Source: Rhizobium sp. 18065
GTDB lineage: Bacteria > Pseudomonadota > Alphaproteobacteria > Rhizobiales > Rhizobiaceae
Assembly: GCF_902706095.1 (NCBI RefSeq)
Contig: NZ_CACSJP010000001.1
Location: forward strand, 186,001 to 250,000
Direction of reading: 5' to 3'
DNA length: 64,000 nt
Within the stretch, counting starts at the first letter, position 1. Each line of letters starts with the position of its first letter. A program made the position numbers and the translations under genes. Shown piece after piece: positions 1 through 9,141 of the stretch. The notes under the pieces are model-generated. The model was not told the DNA's origin. It was given only the letters and a program-made list of their open reading frames with translations, and ran no database searches.

Positions 1-2736
1 CAGGTGTCCGCGCTGAGCACGAAAGCTGTCGCCGGCCTGACCTCGTCGCAGATCGAAGCCTTGAGCACGGCGCAGATCGAAGCCCTGTCATCGTCGCAGA
101 TTGCCGCCTTGGGATCTGCCCAGGTGGCGGCTCTTGGCACCGAGGATCTGGCAACCTTTTCGGCCGATGAAATCGCGGCCATTCGCACGGCGGCAATCCC
201 GGGTCTTCCCACGGCCAATATCGCGGCCCTCAAGGCTGAACAGCTGGCGGCTTTGACGACAAGCCAGATCGCGGCCCTTTCATCGTCCCAGATCGAAGCC
301 CTCAGCACGTCTCAGCTGGTCACCCTGACCCCGGAACAGATTGGCGCAATTTCATCGACGGCCATTCCTGGCCTGGCCACGGCCAGCATTCCGGTTCTGA
401 CCGCCGATCAGGTTGCTGCCCTCAGCACCAAGGCCTTCGCAAGCCTGTCCACGGCCCAGATCGAAGCCCTGTCGGTGGAACAGGCCGAAGCGCTGACATC
501 GGTTCTCGTCGGCGCCATGAGTTCTGCCCAGATCGCCGCCCTGAGCGACGCGGAGCTGGCCACGTTCTCGACTGCCGATATTGCCGCGATCAGCGCAGCG
601 GCCATCGCCGGCCTGTCGACTTCCAATATCGCAATTCTCAGCGCCGACCAGGTGGAAGCGCTGACCACGGCCCAGGTCGCGACCTTGACATCGGATCAGG
701 TCGAAGCCCTGAGCACCGAACAGATCGCCGCGCTCAGTACATCGCAGATCGGCGCATTGACCTCCACCGGTGTCTCCGGTCTGGCGACGGGCACGATTGC
801 AGCGCTGAGCGATGACCAGATCGCCGCCCTGAGCACCAAGGCGATCCCGGGCTTGACCGCAGCGCAGATCGAGGCTCTCAGCACCCTCCAGGTTGAGGCG
901 CTCACCTCCTCCCAGGTTGCCAGCCTGACCTCGGCACAGATCTCCGCTCTTGGTACGGCGGATATCGCGACCTTCTCCACGGCGGATCTGGCTGCCATCG
1001 CATCCACCGCCATTTCCGGCCTGTCCACGGCCAATATCGCGGCCCTGACATCCGATCAGATTGCCGCCTTGGCGACGGCCCAGATCGTGGCGCTGTCGTC
1101 CAGCCAGGTCGAAGTGCTGAGTTCCGCCCAGCTCGCAGCGCTGAGCACCGCGCAGCTTGCGGTGCTGACGTCGGCGCAGGCCAACGCATTGTCCAGCCAG
1201 ACGATTGCATCGCTGTCGACCGAGCAGATCGCCGCCCTGAACACCGGAGCGGTGGCCGGCATGACCCCGGCCCAGATCGAGGCGCTGACAACGGCCCAGG
1301 TCGACGCGCTCTCCACGCTGCAGATTGCCGCTCTGGCATCGACGCAGCTGGCCGCACTCGGCACGGCTGATCTGGCGACATTCTCCACGGCCGATATTGC
1401 AGCGATCACGGCAGCGGCCATTCCCGGTCTGTCGACGGCCAATATTGCCGCCCTGACCGCTGAACAGGTTTCCGCATTGACGACGGCTCAGATCGCGTCG
1501 CTCAATTCGGCCCAGGTCGAAGCGCTGAAATCCAGCCAGCTCGGCAGCTTCACACCCACGCAGATCTCGGCCCTGAGCTCAACGGCCTTGCAGGGCCTGT
1601 CCACCGGCAACATCGCCGCCCTGTCGAACGATCAGATCGCAGCCCTGTCTGCGGCGGCGATTTCCGGCTTGAGCGCAGCCCAGATTGACGCCCTGTCGAC
1701 CGCCCAGGTCGAAGCCTTGTCCGCGACGCAGATTGCCGCCCTCAGCGCCACCCAGATCGGCGCGCTGAGCCACGAGGACCTCGCGACCTTCTCGACGGCG
1801 GATATCGCAGCGATCACCGCATCGGCCATTGCTGGGTTGTCGGAAGCCACGGTTTCCGCCCTGACGACAGCGCAGATCGCCTCCTTGAGCGCAGCTCAGC
1901 TGAACGGTTTCACCTCCCTTCAGGTGGGCGCACTGAGCTCGACCCAGGTTGGCAACCTGACCACGACGCAGGTCGCAGCGCTGAGCGCGGCGGGTCTTTC
2001 GGGCATGTCCGCTTCCAATGTCGCATCGCTGACGACAGCTCAGGTCGCAGCGCTTGGCACAGGCGCCATTCCGGGCCTGACGACGGCGCAGATCGACGCC
2101 TTGTCCACCGGCCAGATCGACGCCTTGTCCTCGGCCCAGATCGGTGCTTTGACCTCGACTCAGCTCGGCGCCTTGACGACCGAGGACCTCGCGACCTTCT
2201 CGACAGGGGATCTTGCCGCCATCAGCGCCACGGCGATCGGCGGCCTGTCGACGGCCAATATCGCGGCCCTGTCGACGGCCCATGTCGCCGCCTTGAGCAC
2301 TGCCCAGTTCGGTGCGCTGATCTTCAGCCAGATCAGGGCTCTGACCTCGAGCCAGGTGGCAACTTTGAGCACGGCGCAGATCGGTGCCCTGAACGCCATC
2401 CAGGTCGCAGCTCTTGGCACCAGCCATATCGCCAGCCTGACCACCGATCAGATGGTCGCTCTTTCGCCGAGCGCGGTTGTCGGCATGACCACCGCACAGA
2501 TCGGCGCCTTGTCGACCCAGCAGGTCGAGGTCCTGACGTCCACCCAGGTCGCAGGCCTCAGTTCTGTGCAGATCGCAGCCCTCGAAGCCGAAGATCTGGC
2601 CACCTTCTCGACGGGCGATATTGCCTCGATCAATTCCGCAGCCCTTGCCGGATTGTCGACGGCCGATATTGCCAATCTGTCCAGCGCCCAGCTGCAAGCC
2701 ATCACCACGGCCCAGGTCGCAGCGCTGACCCCCGAC
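1..2736 (+). repeat. 408-bp super-repeats, about seven copies, inside the repeat protein gene
   Basis: The codon for D/E in the conserved D-L-A-T-F unit falls at 145, 553, 961, 1369, 1777, 2185 and 2593, so each step is exactly 408 bp. Each super-repeat holds 17 units of 24 bp. The DNA copies have clearly diverged at synonymous and some non-synonymous positions, so this is not a recent expansion, yet no unit has been gained or lost. Confidence 0.93.
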
Positions 2737-2775
2737 CAGATCACCGCGGTCATTTCTGCCTATCAGTCCTACTGA
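1..2775 (+). CDS. Giant octapeptide-repeat protein, 5' end outside window
   Basis: The frame is open from the first base (codons CAG GTG TCC read Q-V-S inside a repeat unit), so the true start lies upstream and only the last 924 residues are visible. Nearly all of it consists of 8-residue units of the form [S/T]-x-x-Q-[I/V]-x-A-L. Every 17th unit the same variants return: one like STKAVAGL, one ending D-L-A-T-F, and two or three of the A-x-x-I-P-G-L type. This gives a higher-order period of exactly 136 residues. The protein ends shortly after the last unit with AYQSY and shows no visible anchor, autotransporter barrel or sorting domain. There are no cysteines. I do not recognise a family with known function; long repeat proteins of this kind in rhizobia are usually called hypothetical or adhesin-like. 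A surface or structural role is inference. Codon use resembles the neighbours. A strong hairpin follows at 2830. Confidence 0.85.
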   Translation, partial: QVSALSTKAVAGLTSSQIEALSTAQIEALSSSQIAALGSAQVAALGTEDLATFSADEIAAIRTAAIPGLPTANIAALKAEQLAALTTSQIAALSSSQIEALSTSQLVTLTPEQIGAISSTAIPGLATASIPVLTADQVAALSTKAFASLSTAQIEALSVEQAEALTSVLVGAMSSAQIAALSDAELATFSTADIAAISAAAIAGLSTSNIAILSADQVEALTTAQVATLTSDQVEALSTEQIAALSTSQIGALTSTGVSGLATGTIAALSDDQIAALSTKAIPGLTAAQIEALSTLQVEALTSSQVASLTSAQISALGTADIATFSTADLAAIASTAISGLSTANIAALTSDQIAALATAQIVALSSSQVEVLSSAQLAALSTAQLAVLTSAQANALSSQTIASLSTEQIAALNTGAVAGMTPAQIEALTTAQVDALSTLQIAALASTQLAALGTADLATFSTADIAAITAAAIPGLSTANIAALTAEQVSALTTAQIASLNSAQVEALKSSQLGSFTPTQISALSSTALQGLSTGNIAALSNDQIAALSAAAISGLSAAQIDALSTAQVEALSATQIAALSATQIGALSHEDLATFSTADIAAITASAIAGLSEATVSALTTAQIASLSAAQLNGFTSLQVGALSSTQVGNLTTTQVAALSAAGLSGMSASNVASLTTAQVAALGTGAIPGLTTAQIDALSTGQIDALSSAQIGALTSTQLGALTTEDLATFSTGDLAAISATAIGGLSTANIAALSTAHVAALSTAQFGALIFSQIRALTSSQVATLSTAQIGALNAIQVAALGTSHIASLTTDQMVALSPSAVVGMTTAQIGALSTQQVEVLTSTQVAGLSSVQIAALEAEDLATFSTGDIASINSAALAGLSTADIANLSSAQLQAITTAQVAALTPDQITAVISAYQSY

Positions 2776-2829
2776 CGGCAGATTGGCCGAGCGGAAAGTC
2801 CGAACGGCCTGAACGCAATGTGATACCGG

Positions 2830-2868
2830 ATTTGGCGGTGTGCCCTGCACGCCGCCAAATTGCATTTT
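2830..2868 (+). terminator. Probable terminator of the repeat-protein gene
   Basis: A 14-bp arm (2830-2843) pairs with 2847-2860 around a CCT loop, with a single T-G wobble. A short T-rich tail (TGCATTTTG) follows. It lies 55 bases after the stop codon of the repeat-protein gene. The U-tract is modest, so termination is likely but not certain. Confidence 0.6.
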
Positions 2869-3062
2869 GTCGGCCGGTCAAACTTTGCCGCATGAACAGG
2901 CACCGGCACCGGTTCCGACCTCTCTGGCACCGATCCATCGCAAAAAGACAATACAAAAGCATCGAGGGATCATTCTTTCGCCATATGCGTTAATCAAACC
3001 TAGCCTACCGGCTCGGATGCATGGTCATCAGAGGGCAGGTTCAAGTTTTGAAGGAGTACAAC

Positions 3063-3596
3063 ATGAAGAAGACTCTCGCCGTTGCGCTCGCCGCACTGCC
3101 GGTTTTGACCAGCGCAGGAGCCGCTCTGTCGGCTGATACGATTTCCCGCCAGGATCCCGTTCCCACCTATCAGGAAGCTGACCAGCGCGGTGGCGTCCGC
3201 ATTGGCTACCTCCAGTGCAATGTCGGCGGCGGTGTCGGTTTTGTCGTCGGCTCTGCCAAGGAGGTCGATTGCGTCTTCACCTCGACCATCGGCAGCGAGC
3301 CGCTTGACCGCTACACCGGCGCCCTGCGCAAGATGGGCGTCGATCTTGGCTTCACCACCAAGGGCAGCCTGATCTGGGCGGTTTTCGCTCCGACCGCCGG
3401 TTATCATCGCGGTTCGCTGGGCGGCCTCTACCAGGGCATCACGGCGGAAGCCACGGTCGGCGCCGGCATCGGCGCCAATATCCTGGTCGGCGGAACCTCG
3501 GGCTCGATCCACCTGCAGACCATCAGCGTGACCGGCCAGCTCGGCCTCAACCTGGCTGCCACCGGCACCTCGATGACGCTGACCCCTGACAGCTGA
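3063..3596 (+). CDS. Secreted DUF992 family protein
   Basis: A 177-residue protein starting MKKTLAVALAALPVLTSAG, a classical signal peptide with likely cleavage after the A-L-S-A region near residue 25. The mature part is rich in Gly, Thr and Ser. It has two cysteines (Y-L-Q-C and V-D-C-V-F) and ends in alternating hydrophobic stretches that look like beta strands. Length, signal peptide and the Cys pair match the alphaproteobacterial DUF992 family, which has no assigned function. The ATG at 3063 is preferred over an upstream ATG because AAGGAG lies at 3051-3056, six bases before it. The gene is monocistronic: a hairpin precedes it and a bidirectional terminator follows. A periplasmic or outer-surface location is expected. 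Confidence 0.85.
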   Translation: MKKTLAVALAALPVLTSAGAALSADTISRQDPVPTYQEADQRGGVRIGYLQCNVGGGVGFVVGSAKEVDCVFTSTIGSEPLDRYTGALRKMGVDLGFTTKGSLIWAVFAPTAGYHRGSLGGLYQGITAEATVGAGIGANILVGGTSGSIHLQTISVTGQLGLNLAATGTSMTLTPDS

Positions 3597-3624
3597 TCAA
3601 GCATTTTCCGCAATATGAAAAAAC

Positions 3625-3657
3625 GGCGCCTTCCCGATCGGGAGGCGCCATTTTTTT
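3625..3657. terminator. Bidirectional rho-independent terminator
   Basis: GGCGCC and CCC arms pair with GGG and GGCGCC around a GATC loop, leaving a small TT/A bulge. T7 follows on the plus strand, and the minus strand reads into a six-T run on the other side. It can therefore end both the DUF992 gene and the convergent ftsK gene. Confidence 0.88.
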
Positions 3658-3728
3658 GGCTTGTGGCCGGTAGAAACCAGAGTTCGCCAGCTCGGCGATC
3701 AGTCGCATCTCAAACCGCGATTGCCCGT

Positions 3729-6700
3729 TCAGCCTTCGCTGTCGCTGTCCGGCAGCGGGCTGATCTCCCGACCACCGGCGATGATCGAGCGTTTGCCGAC
3801 ATGGTTGGCCGGGCCCACCAGACCTTCCTGCTCCATGCGCTCGACCAGCGAGGCCGCCTTGTTGTAGCCGATCGACAACCGGCGCTGGATATAGGATGTC
3901 GAGCACTTCTTGTCGCGCAGCACGACCTTCACCGCCTTGTCGTAGAGATCGCTGGCATCCTCTTCGCCCATGGCCGACTTGTCGAACACGGCGCTGTCAT
4001 CTTCCGCCGTCTCGTCCATCTCATCGGCATCTTCGGTTACCGTGCCGAGATATTCCGGCCGGCCTTGCTTCTTCAGATGCGCCACGACCTTTTCGACTTC
4101 TTCATCGGACACGAAAGGCCCATGCACGCGGGCAATACGCCCGCCGCCGACCATGTGCAGCATGTCGCCCTGGCCGAGCAGGTGTTCGGCACCCGGCTCG
4201 CCGAGAATGGTGCGGCTGTCGATCTTCGACGTCACCTGGAAGGAAACGCGGGTTGGGAAGTTCGCCTTGATCGTGCCGGTGATCACATCGACGGAAGGAC
4301 GCTGCGTCGCCATGATCAGGTGGATGCCGGCCGCACGCGCCATCTGCGCCAGCCGCTGGATCGCGCCTTCGATCTCCTTGCCCGCGACCATCATCAGGTC
4401 GGCCATCTCGTCGACGATGACGACGATGTAGGGCATCGCCGCGAGGTCCATCTCTTCCTGTTCGTAGATCGGCTCGCCGGTCGAACGATCAAAGCCGGTC
4501 TGCACGCTGCAGAGGATCGTCTCGCCCTTGCTGCGGGCAGTCGCGGCACGGGAATTGTAGCCGTCGATATTGCGCACGCCGAGGCGGCTCATCTTCCGGT
4601 AACGGTCCTCCATCTCGCGCACGGCCCATTTCAGCGCCATCACCGCCTTCTTCGGGTCGGTCACGACCGGCGTCAGCAGATGCGGAATGCCGTCATAGAC
4701 CGAAAGCTCAAGCATTTTCGGATCGACCATGATCAGCCGGCATTCTTCCGGCCGCAGCCGGTAGAGCAGCGACAGGATCATCGTGTTGATCGCCACCGAC
4801 TTGCCGGACCCGGTCGTCCCCGCGACCAGCAGATGTGGCATCTTGGCCAGTTCGGCAATCACCGGTTCCCCGCCGATGGTCTTGCCCAGGCAGACCGGCA
4901 GCTTGAAGCGCGTCTCGGCATAATCCGCCGTTTCGATCAGTTCGCGCAGATAGACCGTTTCGCGCACCGGGTTCGGCAGTTCGATGCCGATGACATTGCG
5001 GCCGGGCACCACGGCGACGCGGGCCGAAAGCGCCGACATCGAGCGGGCGATATCGTCGGACAGACCAATGACGCGCGACGATTTGACCCCCGGTGCCGGC
5101 TCGAATTCATAGAGCGTGACGACCGGACCCGGCCGCACATCGATCACTTCGCCCTTGATGCCGAAATCTTCAAGAACGTTTTCCAACAGGCCCGCACTCT
5201 GCTCCAGCGCTTCCGGGCTCATCGCCGGCGCATCAAGAACCTGCGCTTCCTGCAACAGGTCGATCGGCGGCAGTTCATATTCACCCTCGGCCAGCGCCGG
5301 CTGTTCGCGAAAAAGCGGCTGGCGTGCCTTCAGCGCCTGGGCGATCGGCAGCGAACTGCTGAATGGCTGAGGTGCCGGCGAAGGCTGGGATTGCACGGAC
5401 GCGATCGCCTCACTCCCGGCCGACGCGGCGATGCCCATGGCGGCGGCGTCTTCCGACACCATCGACATGCGGGCTTCCACCTGGCGGTAGAGCGCAATCA
5501 CCGAGCCATCCGGCGCGTCGAACACCGGCTTGATCGTGGAAACACGCGGCGGCTGAACAAAGACATCCGGGCGATACCGCACCACCTCGGCCCGCGCCGC
5601 GATACGCGAGCGCACCGGTTGCTGCGCCGGGATGGCGGTGGGAAGCGCCGTCCGTGCAGCACTCACACCCCGGTTTGCAGGAGGGGCAGGGATAGGGCCA
5701 CGGTGGGGGGCAGCGGCTCTTGCAGCAGGACCGACCGGCAGGCTCGCCACCGTCTCGGTCGGCGCATCGCCGACATCGATCATCGCTTCGAAGAAGATAT
5801 GGTCCGACAGCAATGCGCTCAGGTCCAGCGGTGCCCGACCCGGGGCCACGGCCGGCTGTGCCTGCGCCGGAATGGCCGGAACCTGTGCCGCCGGAGCCAG
5901 GCTCGCCGACCCATGCGATGCCTGAACCGCATTCGCGGTCACAGCTTTTGTCTGCGTCGCAGGGACGGGGCCAGAAGCAGAGGCAGGCGCAGGGGCTGGG
6001 GCGGCCACTGTTTGCTGAGGCTGTTGCTGTTGTTGCTGAGCTTGAATCGGACCGCGCAGGAAGGCGTTGCGCACCATAGTCGGCTGCTCCACGCGCGGTT
6101 CGCTCGGTGCCGAAGCGGTGATCCGTGTGGGCATCATCGCACGCGGTGCCGGGGCAACGCTTGCCTGCATTGCCCGAGTCGCCTGCATTGCCGTTGCCGG
6201 CGCGGCGACTGGCACCGGACTATGGGCCGGCGTCGCGATCATCGGCATGTCCCGCCCATGCGCGGCAGCCCAGGCTGCCTGTTCCGCCTGCTGGCGGGCC
6301 AGTTCGCGGCGCAGCTTGTAGGTCAGAGCCCGCGCGCCGACAGCATCCGGTGGCTGCGGCAGGGTGACCGATGCCGGTGCGCGCGGTGCCTCGACGGCCG
6401 GTTTTGCCAAAGGCGCGGTCACGGAACCCGGCGCCACAGCCGATGCCACCACCGGCTCGACGGTTTCGGGCTCGCTGCGCTGCCCTGGGGCATGACCCGT
6501 GGTCTGGCCGGAGTTCTGGTTTGGCGTCTTGTCCGGCGTGCGGGTAAAGCGCACGTTCGGCCCCAGCACAAAGGCGGTCTGCCAGGCGGGCATCTCGCTG
6601 TGGCCTTCGATCTGGCTGGCCGCCAGCTGGTCGGTCCCTGCGCGCGGCAGGCCCGGCGAAGTTTGACCCGGCGAAGTTTGGCCCGGCGAAGTTTGACCCT

Positions 6701-6797
6701 GCGCAGAGAGACCCGGCGCGGCAGGCGTCTGCGTAGTCGTCGGCTTTTCCCCTAAGGTATTGACAGAAAACACGGAATTTTGACGGGGAGGATGCAT
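3729..6797 (-). CDS. ftsK: FtsK/SpoIIIE-type DNA translocase without membrane domain
   Basis: A 1022-residue protein. Roughly the first 470 residues are a Pro/Ala/Gln-rich linker with no membrane segment. The RecA-like motor follows: Walker A GTTGSGKS near residue 660, Walker [10 protein letters not shown] near residue 795, and an [12 protein letters not shown] motif after it. The last 70 residues form the winged-helix gamma domain that reads KOPS sequences (S-T-S-Y-I-Q-R-R-L...). FtsK proteins pump chromosomal DNA through the division septum and activate XerCD at dif. Canonical FtsK begins with four transmembrane helices, which are absent here; many rhizobia carry a second, soluble-looking paralogue. 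The start is uncertain: no good ribosome site precedes 6797, and the Met of MPAWQTAF about 70 residues in is an alternative. A 15-bp triplication near the start encodes a repeated P-G-Q-T-S. Confidence 0.9.
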   Translation of the reverse strand: MHPPRQNSVFSVNTLGEKPTTTQTPAAPGLSAQGQTSPGQTSPGQTSPGLPRAGTDQLAASQIEGHSEMPAWQTAFVLGPNVRFTRTPDKTPNQNSGQTTGHAPGQRSEPETVEPVVASAVAPGSVTAPLAKPAVEAPRAPASVTLPQPPDAVGARALTYKLRRELARQQAEQAAWAAAHGRDMPMIATPAHSPVPVAAPATAMQATRAMQASVAPAPRAMMPTRITASAPSEPRVEQPTMVRNAFLRGPIQAQQQQQQPQQTVAAPAPAPASASGPVPATQTKAVTANAVQASHGSASLAPAAQVPAIPAQAQPAVAPGRAPLDLSALLSDHIFFEAMIDVGDAPTETVASLPVGPAARAAAPHRGPIPAPPANRGVSAARTALPTAIPAQQPVRSRIAARAEVVRYRPDVFVQPPRVSTIKPVFDAPDGSVIALYRQVEARMSMVSEDAAAMGIAASAGSEAIASVQSQPSPAPQPFSSSLPIAQALKARQPLFREQPALAEGEYELPPIDLLQEAQVLDAPAMSPEALEQSAGLLENVLEDFGIKGEVIDVRPGPVVTLYEFEPAPGVKSSRVIGLSDDIARSMSALSARVAVVPGRNVIGIELPNPVRETVYLRELIETADYAETRFKLPVCLGKTIGGEPVIAELAKMPHLLVAGTTGSGKSVAINTMILSLLYRLRPEECRLIMVDPKMLELSVYDGIPHLLTPVVTDPKKAVMALKWAVREMEDRYRKMSRLGVRNIDGYNSRAATARSKGETILCSVQTGFDRSTGEPIYEQEEMDLAAMPYIVVIVDEMADLMMVAGKEIEGAIQRLAQMARAAGIHLIMATQRPSVDVITGTIKANFPTRVSFQVTSKIDSRTILGEPGAEHLLGQGDMLHMVGGGRIARVHGPFVSDEEVEKVVAHLKKQGRPEYLGTVTEDADEMDETAEDDSAVFDKSAMGEEDASDLYDKAVKVVLRDKKCSTSYIQRRLSIGYNKAASLVERMEQEGLVGPANHVGKRSIIAGGREISPLPDSDSEG
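6652..6696 (-). repeat. 15-bp tandem triplication in ftsK 5' region
   Basis: Three copies of a 15-bp unit (6652-6666, 6667-6681, 6682-6696) differing at one base. In the ftsK frame they encode a repeated GQTSP-type pentapeptide in the disordered linker, so gain or loss of a unit keeps the frame. Confidence 0.85.
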
Positions 6798-7052
6798 GGA
6801 AAACCTGATCGCTGACGAGAAACGGGAGAGCTGGCAAGCACTCCATCAGTAGAAAATAAAGGTTAACGACTGCTTGCTCTGCAGCGTGTTTTGCTAATAT
6901 TCCGACGCCGCGAACGCGCTGTCCCCCGGCAGGATCTGCCTGTTGTCGCAGGACAATTCGGCCCTTCGTCAAAGCCTCCCATCGGCAATGATTTTTTCTC
7001 GCGCTCCGCCGCCGGGCGAGGTAAGGACCGGGGATCGAAGAGAAGGCCGGTC

Positions 7053-7460
7053 ATGTCGAAAAAGCCCAAGCGCAATCATCTGAAGAAGCTGATCAAGGCC
7101 TGGGCCCAGGCCACGACGGAAGACCGCGAGGCTTTCCTCGACTTCGTCGCGGCCGAAACCCGGGCCAACGGCATCGCGCATCCGCTGGTCGCCGTGCATG
7201 ACGCGGCACCCGTACCGGCGCCCAATCTGCCGCAGCCGTTGATCGCCAATGGCCGCTACCTGCTTCCGGCCACCATCGAGCGTATCGAAAAGGTCATGCG
7301 CGCCAGACGCCTGACGCCCCGGGCCGTCATGGCCGAGATGGGCTTTCCCGCCGACGACCATGCGCTCGCCAGGGCGCTCGCGATGAAGGCGAGCCTCAGG
7401 CTCTCGGTGATTGCCGCCCTCGGCCCGTGGCTGTACAGCAATCGAGCGCATATCCGCTGA
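7053..7460 (+). CDS. Conserved hypothetical protein
   Basis: A 135-residue protein starting MSKKPKRNHLKKLIKAW, with a basic N-terminus and a predicted helical body. It has no signal peptide, membrane segment or cysteine cluster. A middle segment reads G-R-Y-L-L-P-A-T-I-E-R-I. I do not recognise a named family. The ATG at 7053 is chosen over the longer open frame from 6891 because the upstream extension is low-quality basic sequence and a GAGAAGG purine run sits at 7040-7046. The gene is transcribed away from ftsK, sharing the 255-base intergenic region with it. The next gene (YigZ-like) starts 86 bases downstream in the same direction and may be cotranscribed. Function unknown. Confidence 0.65.
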   Translation: MSKKPKRNHLKKLIKAWAQATTEDREAFLDFVAAETRANGIAHPLVAVHDAAPVPAPNLPQPLIANGRYLLPATIERIEKVMRARRLTPRAVMAEMGFPADDHALARALAMKASLRLSVIAALGPWLYSNRAHIR

Positions 7461-7546
7461 CGCCGGTTTCCGCTGGAACCGGGGCAAGTGCCCCTGTACC
7501 GTTGCACGACGTTTCAATCCGCCAGATCCAGAGCCTGTTCATCGCC

Positions 7547-8152
7547 ATGCGTTTTTCTCTGCTTCAGCCCGTCGAATTTTCCCAGGACGTGAAGAAGAGC
7601 CGCTTTGTCGCGCATGCCGCCCCGATCGCCAGCGAGGACGAGGCCAAGTCCTTTCTCGCGGCCCACCGCGATGAGACGGCAAACCACAATTGCTGGGCCT
7701 GGCGCCTCGGCCAGTCCTACCGGTTTTCCGATGACGGCGAGCCTTCCGGCACCGCCGGCAAGCCGATCCTCCAGGCGATCGACGGACAGGATCTCGATGG
7801 CGTCGCTGTTGTCGTCACCCGCTGGTTCGGCGGCATTCTGCTCGGCAGTGGCGGATTGATGCGTGCCTATGGTGGGTCGGCGGCAGCCGCCTTGCGCCTT
7901 GGCGAAAAGGTCGAGATCATCCCGATGCTGATGGGTGAGGTGGTTGCCGGCTTTGCCGATCTGGCGCTGGTCAAGGCAAGGCTTCTGGCCTTGTCGCATG
8001 TTTCACTGGTCGAGACGTTTGAAGCGCAGGGCGCCACGCTCGCCGTCACCCTGCGCGCCGGCGATGAGGATCAGGTGGCGCGACTGGTGCAGGATCTGAC
8101 CAGTGGCCGCTCGCGCCTCGTCCTGCCGGATGAAGACGGTTCAGCGCAATAG
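7547..8152 (+). CDS. IMPACT/YigZ family protein (UPF0029)
   Basis: A 201-residue protein. The N-terminal domain carries the family hallmarks F-S-D-D-G-E-P-S-G-T-A-G-K-P-I-L and V-V-V-T-R-W-F-G-G-I-L-L-G-S-G-G-L around residues 60-105. A ferredoxin-like C-terminal domain follows. The bacterial members (E. coli YigZ) are soluble and bind nucleic acid or ribosomes; the eukaryotic relative IMPACT modulates GCN2. The exact role in bacteria is not settled. The ATG at 7547 gives the usual family length of about 200 residues; a longer frame from 7427 would overlap the previous gene. No strong ribosome site is visible. Confidence 0.9.
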   Translation: MRFSLLQPVEFSQDVKKSRFVAHAAPIASEDEAKSFLAAHRDETANHNCWAWRLGQSYRFSDDGEPSGTAGKPILQAIDGQDLDGVAVVVTRWFGGILLGSGGLMRAYGGSAAAALRLGEKVEIIPMLMGEVVAGFADLALVKARLLALSHVSLVETFEAQGATLAVTLRAGDEDQVARLVQDLTSGRSRLVLPDEDGSAQ

Positions 8153-8184
8153 ACTGGCGACGACACTGTGTTGCCGGTAGTGGC

Positions 8185-9006
8185 TCAGCCGCTTTTCTTC
8201 GGCTTGCCGTCGGCGGCAAGCTGCTTCCAGGAATTCTGTTGCGTCAGCATGCCGCGCAGATATTCCAGATTGGCCGCCGCCTGCTGCGGGTCGAGTTCGC
8301 GCGAAGCGATCTGCTCGGCCTCCTGGAACCGCCCCTGCAGGCCGACCACCAGCGCCAGGTTCTGCCGCACGCGGCTGTCGGCCGTCGGCTGCTGCGATGC
8401 CTGGTTGAGATAGGTCTCTGCGGTCTTCAGGTCGCCGGAAAGCACATAGGACATACCGAGATTGGACAGCACGCTCGGTTCGCCCGGCTGGATGTCGAGC
8501 GCCATCCGGTAGCGTCCGCGGGCATCGGCCGAACGACCGAGTTGGTCGAGCACGGCGCCTTCGGCCGAATAGAGCTTCCAGTCGGGACGGTCCGGTGTCT
8601 GGGCGCGGGCGATCGTGCCGAGCGCTTTTTCCAGCTGCCCGGCTGCGGCCTGCGCCTTGCCGAGCGAAGCCAGCACTTCGCGGTCATTGGCATGGGCAAT
8701 CGCCACCTGCTGCATGACGGCCAGCGCCTGCGCGTTGCGGCCCGACATCATCAGCACATTGGCATAGCTGAGGCCGGTATTGCGGTCCTTCGGATTGGCC
8801 TCATAGGCCTTGCCGATCGTCTCGGATGCCCGCGCCAGTTCCGGCCCGGTCATCGAATCGACGGGTTTCGCCAATTTCGGAATGGAGCCGGTGATCAGCG
8901 GTTTTTCCCGGCCCGCGCAGCCGCTCAGTGTCAGCGCTGCGATGACAAGACCGATTCCGCCGAGGGTGTGCATGCGGCGGCGCGAGGAAATATGCCGGTT
9001 GGCCAT
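8185..9006 (-). CDS. tadD: TadD-like TPR lipoprotein
   Basis: A 273-residue protein with a basic N-terminus, a hydrophobic stretch and the lipobox L-S-G-C, so it is an exported lipoprotein. The rest is tetratricopeptide repeats: several helix pairs with the G-x-x-Y/L and A-L pattern, for example L-S-N-L-G-M-S-Y-V-L-S-G-D-L-K-T-A. This arrangement matches TadD, the pilotin-like lipoprotein of Flp (type IVc) pilus assembly. No other tad or cpa gene is present here, which is normal for the orphan tadD-like genes of rhizobia. The start at 9006 (MANRHISSRR) is chosen because it puts the signal peptide at the N-terminus; an upstream start would bury it. It converges on the YigZ-like gene and is divergent from the aminopeptidase gene. 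Confidence 0.8.
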   Translation of the reverse strand: MANRHISSRRRMHTLGGIGLVIAALTLSGCAGREKPLITGSIPKLAKPVDSMTGPELARASETIGKAYEANPKDRNTGLSYANVLMMSGRNAQALAVMQQVAIAHANDREVLASLGKAQAAAGQLEKALGTIARAQTPDRPDWKLYSAEGAVLDQLGRSADARGRYRMALDIQPGEPSVLSNLGMSYVLSGDLKTAETYLNQASQQPTADSRVRQNLALVVGLQGRFQEAEQIASRELDPQQAAANLEYLRGMLTQQNSWKQLAADGKPKKSG

Positions 9007-9141
9007 GATTGCTATCCCGAAAGTCTGGTTTTCTGCGTCATCTGCCTCAAGAGCGTGACGTAACCTCCACTCAAGCAATAATCTGTTAACCCTAACGGAG
9101 TGTTAATTCGCTCGACGCCGATTCTCTTGAAAGCAGCAGCC

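Noticed and set aside
1..2775. CRISPR array or recent microsatellite as explanation for the repeat region
   Set aside because: There is one continuous coding frame, units are adjacent with no spacers, and DNA copies are diverged.
408..2865. Several open frames on the minus strand across the repeat-protein gene
   Set aside because: They arise from the 24-bp periodicity and GC-rich codons of the sense repeats and have no ribosome sites or recognisable domains.
3615..6755. 1046-codon open frame on the plus strand opposite ftsK
   Set aside because: Composition is Arg/His-rich antisense noise; the minus strand carries an unmistakable FtsK motor with Walker motifs.
6220..6972. Minus-strand frame overlapping the ftsK 5' end with hydrophobic residues that might supply missing membrane helices
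   Set aside because: It is in a different frame from the ftsK motor, and the hydrophobic stretch is too short for the four-helix FtsK domain.
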